From the NCBI GenBank assembly GCA_019915015.1, contig JAHBBC010000003.1, forward strand, positions 1,922,001-1,986,000: 64,000 nucleotides of DNA, given 5' to 3'. The stretch comes from Auriscalpium vulgare. Its lineage: Eukaryota; Basidiomycota; Agaricomycetes; Russulales; Auriscalpiaceae. Below the pieces are notes generated by a model, which saw nothing but the letters and a program-made list of their open reading frames with translations, was not told the origin of the DNA and ran no database searches. Each line of letters starts with the position of its first letter. Position 1 is the stretch's first letter. Shown here in pieces: positions 23,604 to 34,206 of this stretch. A program made the translations under genes and the position numbers.

Positions 23604-25897
23604 ATGTTCAGCTTTCGCAGAAAACCCACAAAGAAGAACTCAGACGAGAGCGTTATCCGCGCCTCGCCCTCCCTGCCGGAGCTCTCCACGCAGGGCATCC
23701 CCTGGCCCGAAAACCTCGTCGACATAGCAGCAATCAGGCAGACGCCGCCGCCCGAGCCACGGTTTCAAGGTGCGGCCCGCACTTCCTTTCATTCCCCCGA
23801 CAGGCCCCCCATTCCTTTCCACAAACCGTTTCGCGGTGTCCCAGGCCAGAGCACAAGCGCGGGCGCCGCGAATGGCAAGATCCACTCACTGTACATGTCC
23901 AACGGGCCCGCCGCGTTCGAGGCGCTCCGCACCGCCGCCGCGTCGCCCCATCCCACGGCGCGCCCGAGCCAGCGCCGCGCGCGCATACCCCCCAAGTTCA
24001 ACCTCATGGTGCGTCACGCGTCCCTGCGCGTTCTCGCGCGTTCTGCCTGATCTGACAGTGCCACTGGCTGTGCGTGCAGGTCGCAGGGGGCCGGGGCACG
24101 GGCAAGACGTCGCTGTTGCGCCTGCTGCTCGACACGGCGGACATCTCGCCCACCGCGACGTCGGAGCACAAGGCGTCGCTGGAACGCTTTATGCGGGGAT
24201 CTGTCAAGCACACCGAGGCGATCCAGACCGCGTCGGCGGAAATCTGCGAGTCGCGGTTTGACCGCGTGCTTCTCTCGGTTGTTGATACTCCTGGGCTGGA
24301 CTTCCACGAGGGGCGCGAGCTCAAGCTCGAGCGGCAGGTGTCGAGCGTCGTCAAGTACCTCGACTCACAGTTCTCGGACACGATGAGCGAGGTGCGTGCC
24401 CGACCCTGCAGTCTTGGCGCTTCATCATCTTGACATTTCATCAGGAGTCGAAAGTGGTGCGCCAGAGCAAGGGTGATCAGCACATCCACTTGTGCGTGCC
24501 CCACCCCCGCATATATGCGTGCAGCCGACCTCAGCTAACTCGCGAATGCTGTGCCAGGTGCATCTACATCATCGACCCAGCCTCCATCAAGACACCCGCG
24601 GCGCGGCGGCAGCTCTCCTCCCTGCCGACCAAGACGCGCTCCGAGACGACCATCTCGTACCGCAACGCGGATGACACACCGCCGCTCACCGACGACAGTC
24701 ACGACTCAGACGATTATGACGACGACGAGGGCCAGCTCAGCATGACGCCGGCGGAGCTGCGCGTCATGCGCCGCCTCGCAACGCGCGTGAACATCCTCCC
24801 TGTCATCGGGCTCGCAGACTCGCTCACGGACGACAAGCTCGAGGCGGTCAAGGCGACCGTACGGCGCGAGCTGCGGCAGGCGCAGCTCAACTTGGGCGTA
24901 TTCGGACCCACCCGTCCGAGCGTGCCTGACGTTCCCAAGATCGAAGAGACGAGCGCCGAGGTCGAAGGGGATTCGGCGGCCGGCAGCGAACGCCCCAGCG
25001 GCAACCACGAGGAAGAAGCCCCAGGCCCCGCCGCCCCTTCGCCCACTGATGCAGCCACGCCAACAGACCTCACCCCCGGTGATTCTTCCACGCCGCCCGC
25101 CGCCCCTCCCATGCCAAACGAGGAGCACGAGCCCACGCCCGCGCCCGAGCGCCCGACGCGCGCATCGCGCCCTGTGATCAAGCTGCGCACGAACCGCGGC
25201 GGCAGCGTGCGCCGCTCGCGCTCGCGCGGGCGGCTTGACCTCGAGCGCGACGAGCGCGAGCCGGTGACGCCGGACCCTGCGGACGCCGAGAGCGTCGCAA
25301 ACGCGCGCTTCTCTGCGGCCCTCGTCGCGCGCACGGACCTCAGCAGCGTGCTCCCGTTCGCAATCATCGCGCCGCAGGAGACGCGTGCGCGCCGCGCGCG
25401 GGCGAAGGCGCAGGCGCAGCAGGCGGCGGTTGTGGCAGACGCGGTGGATCCGTCGGAGGACGGGCACGCCGTGTCGATGATCGACTCGCCGGTGACGCCG
25501 TCGCATCCCTTGCGGAACTCGAGCTTCTTGCATGGCCCGCCGGAGGACTTGAAGGGCGTGTTCGTGAGGAGGTTCAGGTGGGGCACGGTGGATGTGCTGA
25601 ACCCGAGCCACTGCGACTTTGCTGCGCTGCGCACGGCTGTGCTGTCGACGCATATGAAGGTACGCTGCCTTCGATCGCGAGTGGGACTGGGCTGACTGGC
25701 GTTCGGGTGTGCAGGTTCTGAAGACGCATACTAGGGAGGTGCTATACGAGCGCTTCCGCACGGAGAAGCTTCTCGCGAGACGCGTCACGCAGAAGATCGG
25801 CGAAGAGGAGACAAAGCGTTTACTGGAAGGTGCGTCGCGCCACCTCTCTCTATTCTTGTCAGTCGCTCATGCGTCGCCGACAGACCTCGGCCTCTGA
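23604..25897 (+). CDS. Septin-type GTPase-domain protein
   Basis: Exons are 23604-24008, 24080-24391, 24445-24491, 24558-25659, 25715-25829 and 25884-25897, all GT-AG and in frame. Residues 1-135 are disordered. The G domain starts at FNLMVAGGRGTGKTSLLRLL, with P-loop GxxxxGKT formed across an intron. The switch II motif is VDTPGLDFHEG. The septin-like strand is CIYIIDPASIKTPAARRQL, and a G4-like position reads VIGLADSLT instead of the canonical AKAD. A roughly 230-residue Pro/Ala/Glu insertion splits the domain before SSFLHGPPEDLKGVFVRRFR and WGTVDVLNPSHCDF, which match the septin-unique element region. The C-terminal helix is short (LKTHTREVLYERFRTEKLLA). Divergent G4 and the long insert mark it as a non-core septin-like protein, perhaps a poor GTPase. 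Confidence 0.85.
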
Positions 25898-26727
25898 TCT
25901 ACCCCCCTTTACCCCTCATTTTTGGATACCTTTCTGCCTCTCATCATGTGATTATCTATCTTCCCTGTGTGTTTCATTCACCCTCCATCACGTATGGATG
26001 CCGTACAACCATAACCCGCGCGCAACCCGGAGTCTGTCCTCGCTTACTGACCCCTGTATACCTATGATACACCACTACTTGCCGGTTACCCTTCACTGTC
26101 ATTATACTTACCTTATCTCATCTACACCGAGCATGATCTCCTGTTTTGTTCCCCACTTCGTTCCTCTTCTGCGTATATCCTCACATTTAGGTCTCCTTTG
26201 TTACAGTCTCGATTTTCGGATGCATGGAGTCGTATACGATTGGTTGAATGGTGTCTAGGTGTGGAGTAACTGGAGTTGTTTGAGTGTTTTCAAACTTGTT
26301 ACGAGGTAATAATATATTTTTGGAGTACAAGGCCTACGTTTACGGTAACTGTAAGTACGGCACCGAAACCAAAGTACAGCGGGCATAGCCGGGCCAGTGG
26401 CGCGCAAGCTTACCTCCCGTTGACAATCGATCTGTACCCCAGGCTCGCGCATAACATCCCCTCACATCTACGACGGTATGCTAGGCTTGCTATCGAACTT
26501 GGACTACTGTAATGTGTCGTCCATTCTCAGTAAAAGCTCTTGAGAATCATTCTCCGTAACTCAGCGAACTGCGCATGCGCGCACGGCATTGATGCCGCAT
26601 GGACGCAGCATGCCATTCATGCTGGTGCAGGCTATGCACCGAGCGGGGACGTATATATCCTAGAGCACGTCGCTTCCTCCCGAAACATAACCTCCACCTC
26701 CACCTGTCCCAGACTCCGAAGGTGATC
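25898..26727. other. Intergenic, no gene recognised
   Basis: T/C-rich 3' side of the septin gene, then promoter side of the SH3-like gene. No gene is seen. TATATATCC at about 26650-26659 lies some 70 bp before the next ATG and could be its TATA element. Confidence 0.45.
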
Positions 26728-27728
26728 ATGAATCCGGGCTCCCCCGCCTCCCCTGCTGCTGTCGACACCATCCTCGCCCCAGATTCGACGCCAAGTTCAC
26801 GACTGTCACGCACAATACGCAGGGCCGGACATATAAAGTTCTTTCCGTCGGTTCATCAAGAGAAGCAACCGGGCCTCGACCAGTGCGTCAATCCGTCGGT
26901 GTTATTTGGGTGTTCTTTTTACTGACTCGCCCGAGAAGACATGCAGCCCTTGTACAGCATGAGAGCCAGCTGCTCAACAATATCCCAGCACCGCCACGTA
27001 TACGAAGGAAATATACTCTCCCAATCTCAGAGCAGTCCGGCCCTCCGGCCTCTGCAACCGACTATCCACCCGGATATCCAAGCTGGCTCCCGCCACGCCC
27101 TAGTGCCCCGACCCCTAGCACAATAAGCTCGCTCCTTACGCGGCGCCCCAGTCCCCCGGTCCCCAGCACGCGTTCTTTTTCCGCCGTACCTCCATACCGT
27201 CGTCAAGTGCATAAAAAGTGGACACCCTCAGATCGCACGACATACCGCGGCTCGTCCTTCCTTCCGCTCGAGCTTGGCAGCTTGGTCGATGTGCTGGAGG
27301 AGTGGCCTGGCACCCGCCCATTGCCTTCGCTCCCGGAGAGCGTACGTTATGGATATGGCGGCCTGCTGCTCGCGCGAGACGCGGTCAACGGCACGGTCGG
27401 GTGGGTGTGGGAGAGCCACCTGGGTCCTGTGGAAAAGTCTAAGTATGATGCGCGGGTTGGGTTGGACTCGTTGGAGGACGTGGACAGGCCAGAAATCCTG
27501 TCTCAAACAAGGAATCTGCCTCGAAGTCGTACGTTCTTCGCTGGTTCGCCGGTGCGTGCGCTCCTTGACCTTTTATGTAGGCGTTGCCCCCAGCGTGTCT
27601 ACGTTCGTGTACGCCGCGAGTATCGTCACGTTCAAGACCACCAACTCAGTCAACTCGTACAACATGCGCATGAACCAGTCTATACAGCCCCCTGGCACTG
27701 CGTTTTTGCGATGAGGCAAAGCCCGTGA
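26728..27728 (+). CDS. SH3-like domain protein with GWVWES motif, tandem copy 1
   Basis: ATG at 26728 (MNPGSPASPAAVDTILAPDS). A GT-AG intron (26883-26938) joins PGLDQ to HAALVQHESQLLNNIPAPPR in frame. The middle is Pro/Ser-rich (YPPGYPSWLPPRPSAPTPST). The domain at about residues 170-230 reads SFLPLELGSLVDVLEEWPGT then GGLLLARDAVNGTVGWVWES, an SH3-like barrel closely related to the gene at 8656-9476. The C-terminal 90 residues look unconstrained, so an intron near 27550 or an earlier stop is possible. The next 1 kb holds a partial duplicate. Confidence 0.52.
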
Positions 27729-28269
27729 GTTTGTTCCAGTTTTAAAGTCAGGGGTATGGGATCATTCAACATATCTTGGTTCATTGGCAGTCTCGCCACT
27801 GCGGTAGCCTCAGATTCATGAGCGAATCCTACTCCTTTCACCTGTCATTGGATACGGCCTAGACCGTGGCTACATATGTTGCCCTCGCACCTGGCGGGAA
27901 ATTGCGAGCATCAGCGCTCAATGTTCAGCCGATCGCCCACCTGTCAGCACAGTCCGTTATCATAGCCATATATTATCATCTATCTCGACGCGACGAACTT
28001 CTCATGATGAACGTACCTCCACTACTCCTCCAAGGGTAACATCCGTCGATCGCGCAGCTCATTATCGACAATGCATCTGGGATGCCTTCTTCCCACTTCG
28101 ACCGCCATATTTTCCTGTGTCTGCCTGACACTTACCTTTGCACCCCACACACCATGCCTCATAGACGCGCATGGCATGCATATCAATGTAAGCTATGCAC
28201 AGCCAGAGCGACACGCTCTGCGCATATACAATCTGGGAACGCCTATTCCTATGACCCTCCCGCCTCAGG

Positions 28270-28760
28270 ATGACCATGAACACAGACGACACCCATCCGC
28301 TCACTTTCGATGCCGTGTCCCTTGCAGATAGACCTACTGGGGGTATGATCGTGGTGTCGCCGCCAGGGTATATCGAGTATCCGGACATCGCCAATTCGAA
28401 GAGGCGGCGAGTAAAACATGCCGTTCATTTAGTACGTTGTTGTGCTAACTCGCCCGGACAGCCTGACCTGCGGTCCATGTAGAACCACAGCTCGAAAATA
28501 CTTCACCACCGCCACGCAGGGACCCTCCGCCTTCTGTGCGTCCGCGCGGATATCCATATCCCTACTTCCCACCGCACCCTAGTGCCCCGATCCCCATCGT
28601 AGAAGGATTCCCCAGTTCCTTGGCCCCCATAACGTCATCTCCTACAGCGCGAACGGTCACGTCCAGATCTGCACAGGACACTGAACACCCTACTAGAGCG
28701 CGGCCCCTCTTCCGCTGTCAAGTGCGGAAAGTAGGGATGCCCTCCGATGACATGCGATGA
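28270..28760 (+). pseudogene. Truncated tandem copy of the SH3-like gene
   Basis: The ATG at 28270 or 28276 opens MNTDDTHPLTFDAVSLADRP, the same position as the N-terminus of the upstream copy. The next block aligns to that copy over its Pro-rich middle: RGYPYPYFPPHPSAPIP against PGYPSWLPPRPSAPTPS, and FRCQVRKVGMPSDD against YRRQVHKKWTPSDR. A stop follows directly (TGA at 28758), so the SH3-like domain is missing. I infer tandem duplication with loss of the 3' half. Confidence 0.5.
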
Positions 28761-28920
28761 GGCACAACGCGAGAGAGAGGCTGAGCGCGTCTGGAATTGG
28801 TATTGTTAGGTGGTGCCAGCAAATCCAGGCGCGATGTATCTTGATGCCACGGTTCCTGGATGTCTTGACGCATCTCGGAGGGGAAGCAGGAACGTCAACT
28901 CACACTTAAAGCTTTGGAGT

Positions 28921-30462
28921 TCAGATTGCTTTGCGTAGCACAATAATCCCAGGAATAGCCACCTGCATCTCCCGCTCAAGATGCTCCCATGTACCACCCT
29001 CTACCTCCACTCGCACAGGCAGCCCTCCATCCCCGCGCTCCTTCACGCACGCGCTCACCGCCCCAACTAGTCTCTCAACTTCGCCATCCCGATCGATTCC
29101 CTCAGCGTCGTCGACGACGAGCCGCAGCGCCGTCAGCTGCCGACACGCAAACCACGCGGGCTCAGCATCGCGAGACACCCGAAGCGCCTCACACAGCTCG
29201 TGTGCGGCGCGCACGGGCGCGCGGATCATTTCGACGCGGCCCGCAAAGTCTGTGTGGAGAAGACCACGCCGGGCAGGATGGTCCCACACGCCCGCCGCAT
29301 CGTCGTCGACCGCGATGTCCAAAAAGCGCGGGGCATCCAGTGCATAGTGCATCGCCGCCACCAACGCCCCGAGCATCCCGCTGTGGTCCCCCATGTCGTT
29401 CTGCACCTTGAAGTTGAAGTTGAGTAGCGCCTCTGTGTGCATGTGGTCCCCGGGGTCCTCGCATCGTGACGCGCGCACCCGAATAGCAGCCCGGGCGTCG
29501 CAGATGCCGAGAGCGACGGATAGGAAGGGAAGTACGACGTCCGAGCGCACGAGGTGCGCGCGCACCTCGCGAAGAATGCGATCGATAGCGTCCCAGTCGC
29601 TTGCGGTACAGGCGACGGTAATTGCCGTCGTGGACGGGATGCGCAAGTGCGCGAGGGTGTGCGCGACGGAGCTCATGTCGCCGTCGAGCGACAGACGGGA
29701 GAGGCGTGGCAGGTGTACCAGGGCATCGGGGGTGGGCTCACTGCTCATTTCAAGGCAGCAGGCGCGGAGGGTGAGGTCTTCAAGTACTGGACTGCTGCGG
29801 AGTAAGCGCAGCGGCATCGAGATGTCTTCGTAGAGGTTGCAGCCAATGGAGAGGCTGACAAGGCCTGACAGGATGCATGTATCCATTTCTTCGCTAAGCT
29901 TGATCTCTTCGAGGACGAGACTACGCAGTAACGGGGCGTGCCCACAGAACAGCTTCCTGGGGAGCTCGGCGAAGACCCGCGCACGGAGGCTCGCGTGCTC
30001 GAGGACGGGTGCCGGGACTCCAAGCGCCGCGGCAAAGCACAGCGACACATCCGCAAGTAGACTGTCATGGATGTGCAACGTCTGCACGCGGCTCATGAGT
30101 CCGCGGACGAGCGGGATGCGGTCTCCCATGAGGCGGAAGGGACGCGAGCAGGCGATTTGTAATAGACCCGCGACTGGCGCACGAAGGACAGCGGCCTCTG
30201 TCCAGGGCAGCGCGGCGGCAAGGTCTACTTGCTGCCAGAGGCTGGGGGTCGCAAGCGCTATGACGCGCCATCGGGCGCAGACGTGGGTGATCATGGGCCA
30301 GCGCCATGGGTCAATTAGAAAGTCGGATTTAGAGGCGGAGGATGGTGGTGGTTGTGTGGTGCAAAGTCTGAAAATATGAGAGAGGAGTTCTGGGGGAATT
30401 TGGCGGGTAGAGTCGAGGACCGACTCGAGGACGTCGGGAGATGCAATGGTTGAGGAGTCCAT
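28921..30462 (-). CDS. F-box protein
   Basis: Single exon of 513 residues from the ATG at 30462-30460. The N-terminal F-box-like motif is IPPELLSHIFRLC...DPWRWPMITHVCARWRVIALATPSLWQQVDL, the common basidiomycete form. It is followed by irregular leucine-rich segments (LLRSLVLEEIKLSEEMDTCI, LVSLSIGCNLYEDI, LEDLTLRACCLEM, LPRLSRLSLDGDM). Family members act as substrate receptors in SCF ubiquitin ligases through Skp1; the target is unknown. This gene class is expanded and fast-evolving in Agaricomycetes. Confidence 0.85.
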   Translation of the reverse strand: MDSSTIASPDVLESVLDSTRQIPPELLSHIFRLCTTQPPPSSASKSDFLIDPWRWPMITHVCARWRVIALATPSLWQQVDLAAALPWTEAAVLRAPVAGLLQIACSRPFRLMGDRIPLVRGLMSRVQTLHIHDSLLADVSLCFAAALGVPAPVLEHASLRARVFAELPRKLFCGHAPLLRSLVLEEIKLSEEMDTCILSGLVSLSIGCNLYEDISMPLRLLRSSPVLEDLTLRACCLEMSSEPTPDALVHLPRLSRLSLDGDMSSVAHTLAHLRIPSTTAITVACTASDWDAIDRILREVRAHLVRSDVVLPFLSVALGICDARAAIRVRASRCEDPGDHMHTEALLNFNFKVQNDMGDHSGMLGALVAAMHYALDAPRFLDIAVDDDAAGVWDHPARRGLLHTDFAGRVEMIRAPVRAAHELCEALRVSRDAEPAWFACRQLTALRLVVDDAEGIDRDGEVERLVGAVSACVKERGDGGLPVRVEVEGGTWEHLEREMQVAIPGIIVLRKAI

Positions 30463-31043
30463 GGGGCGGCGTATGGTCGGTGTGCCGAGCGCCAGGTCTT
30501 GTCATTGAAGTACTGCGTGACGTGACCGTGACATTGAAGGGCGTCCGGACGTAACTCGCATGCGGCTAGCGCATTCAAAACGTGATTATACTCGCAGGAT
30601 ATCCGCCGGCGTACCTCCAATCACCATCGGCAAGAGCTTTGACAGTACGTTGCAGGTTCGCAAAGTGCTCATGAAAAGCAGAAGCACGCTCCTTGCCAAC
30701 ACTCACCCGAGTATGTCCTCCGAGCTCTCTCCCGGCTCTGTTTCGCTCATCCGAGGGTACACATTTACGCCGTCGGGTGTTCACTTTTTTTGGGAGGGCC
30801 GACGGAGGCCGACGGCCGCGGCGAAAAAGAAATTGTCCCTAATCATCTAGGGTACAGAACCGCGCCGAGGCTGATCAATCAGTGTCGCTGCCTTCTAGGA
30901 TCTTCTCTCCGTCTTCAGAAAATTTGACGTTGTCCTGTTGCCCCAGCGATGAGCGAATGTGGTAGGTCGCACAGACAGAGGAAGCGCACCGCATGTCCTG
31001 ACGACCGCCCTACATATTTTGTATGTGCTGCAGGGATAAGTAC
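30463..31043. other. Intergenic, no gene recognised
   Basis: F-box promoter side and 3' side of the thioesterase gene. Nothing supported. Confidence 0.45.
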
Positions 31044-31780
31044 TTACTTCAAAACAAGGTTGCAAAGCTGAGCACCGGACTCACTTCCGTACGCGACCAG
31101 CTCACCCGAAGGAGAGGTAAAGTCGACCCTGGTGTACGCCAGCGACTTGCCTAGTGAGTCGATCAATCCATGGTCGGTTTGTCTGACATTCAAATTCTCA
31201 CCCATCGCAGTCAGTGTCCCCGTCATTTTGAGGATATCACCTGGTTTGCCTGCGGGCTTGACAAACGACGTTGAAATATCCGTTGAAACGCCGGTCATGT
31301 AGTGTCCCTTCGAGGCCACGGCAAGAGATCCAAGTGTGTCGGTCAGGGACATGATGAGGCCACCATGGACCGTCTGCATTGCATGGGAGAGGTGCATATA
31401 TGCAGGGAATTAGGAACGTACCCCTACTCTGTTAACTTCACTTCACACAGCGTCGTCAGCTATCAGCTCATGAAAACACGTGCGAAAACGCACCATTGTA
31501 TGGCTCGATCTTGAGTGATGCTTGGACAACTCCAGGCTTCGCTTGATGGATGTCGAGCTGCAAAGCAGAGGTTGTTCACGTGGTGGCCAAGGCAGTTGCG
31601 AGGCAGCATACGTTGGGAAAGCAACGAGCATCATGTCCTGTAGACGTAGCACAGCTAATCAAAAAGGTATGTGATGTGTAAGTTGCTTTCGCTCACCTTG
31701 GTTATCGAGAAACGACTTCCAAACCTGCCCCCCGAGCAATGAGCGACATGCGTCGAAATGACCGATGTCTGACTAGACGC
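31044..31780 (-). CDS. Hotdog-fold acyl-CoA thioesterase (ACOT13-like), 5' end unresolved
   Basis: The last exon carries the 4HBT signature TVHGGLIMSLTDTLGSLAVAS, then GVSTDISTSFVKPAGKPGDI and GKSLAYTRVDFTSPSGELVAYGSE. The HGG turn with the following acidic residue on the hotdog helix is the usual catalytic region. Upstream exons read LGGQVWKSFLDNQ, DMMLVAFPTYAASQL and PGVVQASLKIEPYN. The join between EPYN and TVHGG needs either a 5-nt microexon or a weak GT donor. No good ATG is found in frame above about 31760, so the first exon is open. The enzyme would hydrolyse acyl-CoA, location unknown. Confidence 0.72.
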
Positions 31781-32093
31781 ACCCGCCGTGTGAACCTCAG
31801 ACATGCAGCCATAATCCTATCTTCGTTGCAGGAGCTGGTGACAGTGATGTGTGATGGAGTGCGCCAGTTGAAGCCTTGTTGCCAAAGCCCCACCGGACTC
31901 GGGTCGCCGGTCCGGTCACGCCACGTGGAACGACCGAGCCACCGGCAAACCTGTTGGCCACAACATGACATCAATCGAATCCGAAAAAAAGTACAATTAT
32001 GCAAAGTGGTGTACAACAAGAAAGCATGCGACAGCAACTGTAATCGAACACCAAGTCTGAGTGGTACAACACCCCAACAACACAAAACATTGT

Positions 32094-33044
32094 TCACTGC
32101 CACACTTCTCGCAGCGCCTTGCCCCCGCCCACCCATACGCCCTTCACCAAATCACACAGCGCACCCAGCGGGAACGGCACAAACGGGCTCGCAAACACTA
32201 GATCTGGGTCGCACGCAACGCGCAGCCCGTCCCTCAGCGACGTTTTTTCCTCTGGCGGGGCGAGCAGCGCCACCATGCCGTGCGCGCGCTCGTCCTCATC
32301 CCTCGGATCGGGCTTCTCCTCGAGGGCAGGCACCGGGCCGACAAAAAGCACGGAGTGCGACGGGGTGTGCGCGACGAGGTGAAGCGTGGACTCGTCGATG
32401 GCGAGTAGAGACGCGAAGAAGGAGAGCAGTGGGAGGCGGATGCGCGGGTGCGGCGCAGGCCCTGGCGGCGCGCTCGCAACGGACTGCGTGCGCGATCTGT
32501 AAACCATCGTCGGGGGCGGGCGCTGCGTGCCGACGGCTTGCAGGCCGCTCCCTCTTGTACGAGAATCTGTGTGAAGCCAGTACCGCGCGGGCCCGGGGTC
32601 ATGCGTATATACGCTGCGCCGCGGGACGAGGTCCCACCGGCTCGCGCGTACGATCTCCTCCTCGAGCACCGATTCGTCGACCTCGACGCCATCCTCGCCG
32701 TCCTCAAACGCCCAGTCCAGCAGCTCGATGCTGTGCGGCTCGTCCGCGGGCGAGCTCGCGCCGGACAGGTCGAGGGGCGACGCAAGCTCATCCCATCCTG
32801 AGCCGGAGCCGACGTCGCTGCTCTGGCTGGTGCTCACGTCGCGCCTGGCGGCGAGATGCGCGCCCGCGGGCGGGGGATTCGCCAGGGGGCTCGGGGGCGC
32901 GAAGCCTGCCGGCGCGGAGGGGAAGATGTATATGGAGTGGTCCGGGATGGAGTCGATGTCGGATGGCGCGGGCGAAACGTCGTCGCGCGCGGTAGGACTG
33001 CGCGTGGTGGCGAGGCTTCTTGGTCGTCGATGGAAGTACTCCAT
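32094..33044 (-). CDS. Conserved basidiomycete protein of unknown function
   Basis: Single exon of 316 residues from the ATG at 33044-33042 (MEYFHRRPRSLATTRSPTAR). An upstream in-frame start at 33185 would add 47 residues but is less likely. The first half is Ser/Pro/Asp-rich. The second half contains a more ordered region: RIRLPLLSFFASLLAIDEST, LHLVAHTPSHSVLFVGPVPA, LRVACDPDLVFASPFVPFPL, LCDLVKGVWVGGGKALREVW. I recognise no catalytic motif and do not assign a function. Coding is supported by uniform GC-rich third positions and a clean end. Confidence 0.6.
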   Translation of the reverse strand: MEYFHRRPRSLATTRSPTARDDVSPAPSDIDSIPDHSIYIFPSAPAGFAPPSPLANPPPAGAHLAARRDVSTSQSSDVGSGSGWDELASPLDLSGASSPADEPHSIELLDWAFEDGEDGVEVDESVLEEEIVRASRWDLVPRRSVYTHDPGPARYWLHTDSRTRGSGLQAVGTQRPPPTMVYRSRTQSVASAPPGPAPHPRIRLPLLSFFASLLAIDESTLHLVAHTPSHSVLFVGPVPALEEKPDPRDEDERAHGMVALLAPPEEKTSLRDGLRVACDPDLVFASPFVPFPLGALCDLVKGVWVGGGKALREVWQ

Positions 33045-33277
33045 GATGGTGGTTGAGAGGAGGGAAATGAGTGCAGGACGGGTGTCAGTGTCCGTGCATA
33101 CAGTGAGAGCTACAGTCAAGGACTCCAGCTGCACGAGTCCAGGCGTCAGGACACCGATCACCCCTACTGGTACTTCTTCTTCCAATCGACGTTTTCCTAG
33201 CCATGCTCTCTCTACTACACTGTCATCTAATCAACGGTCTTCGTTTCATACATGTTGAGCTTTGGAACCATTCCGAC

Positions 33278-34206
33278 TCAATTCCTCCTCCAAACAGTCA
33301 ACCAGTCCTTCCCGACGTGATCAGGCGAGCTATTCTCCGGCGCCTCCGCGATGAGCTTCGTCCACTCCTTCGACGACAGCACCTGGTCCAAATGCTCCGG
33401 AATGACATAGTGCGGCGGACCGCCCTCCTCCGGTGACAAGCCGAGCGGGAAAAGGAGCGAGATGAGATACCCGCCAGGCTTTGCGAGCGCGGCCATCTGT
33501 GCGCCCCAGTCCGCGCGGAGCGAGGGCGGTATGGCACCGAAGAATCTGGGGAGGTGTAAGAGGCTGGTCGGCAGACGATGGGTGTGCTCGGCGTACGTGT
33601 AGTCGAGGATCAGATCGTAGCGCTCGCTCTCCGGCAGCGCAAGGGCAAAGAAATCACCCTCTTCGATGGAGACCTTGCCTTTGGCCGTTGGGGTGCTTTC
33701 GACCATTCTGCGATGATAGACGTCAGTTTCATGGATGTCAAATGAGCGCGTAGCGGCTTACCGCTGTGCTTCCGCGATCGCCGTGGGCGATATGTCCACG
33801 GCCACGGTGTCGAGACCGAGTGTCGACGCAACCAGGAGCGCGTCCCAAGCCTTACCGAGAGAAATCCTATCAGAACACGGTTATCCAGGACTTTGAAAGT
33901 CCACATACCCGTCCGGCACCCGGGACGAGCGCCTTGCCCGCGGTGGGCAGAGGCACCCGCTTCGACTCGAGGAGCGCGCGCAGCGGAGGCTGCGACCCGC
34001 CCGCATCCCATGGCGTGACATTCTGTTTCCTGCAAACGCACGGGTTCGACTCAGCATCTCGTCTTAGCGCGATCGCCCGTTGCCTAGCCTGCTCACCACG
34101 CTTCATCCCAGGTATTCTGTTCGTCCGGTTTGATAATGGTGCGGAGCGCCTTGATAGCCGGTCTGTCGCGGATGGGCACGATGGGTTCAGCTGGCTGCGA
34201 GGACAT
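33278..34206 (-). CDS. TPMT-like thiol/thioether methyltransferase
   Basis: Multi-exon, ATG at 34206-34204 (MSSQPAEPIVPIRDRPAIKA). Blocks in order: NTWDEAW, VTPWDAGGSQPPLRALLESK, LPTAGKALVPGAGR (SAM-binding motif I), GYDALLVASTLGLDTVAVDI with SPTAIAEAQ, then KGKVSIEEGDFFALALPESE, RYDLILDYTFFGAIPPSLRA, LAKPGGYLISLLFPLGLSPE and GKDWLTVWRRN at the stop. The W-D-x-G near the N-terminus and the FFxAIPPSLR run are typical of the TPMT/thiol methyltransferase family, which methylates sulfur or halide acceptors with SAM. An intron interrupts the segment after LDYT. The substrate is unknown. Confidence 0.86.

Noticed and set aside
24706..25788. Long minus-strand open frames opposite the septin-like gene
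   Set aside because: Arg/His-rich antisense shadows; the plus strand has domain and splice support.
31702..32995. Long open frames opposite 32094-33044 and beside the thioesterase
   Set aside because: Arg/Pro/Ala-rich shadow translations of GC-rich DNA with no domain.
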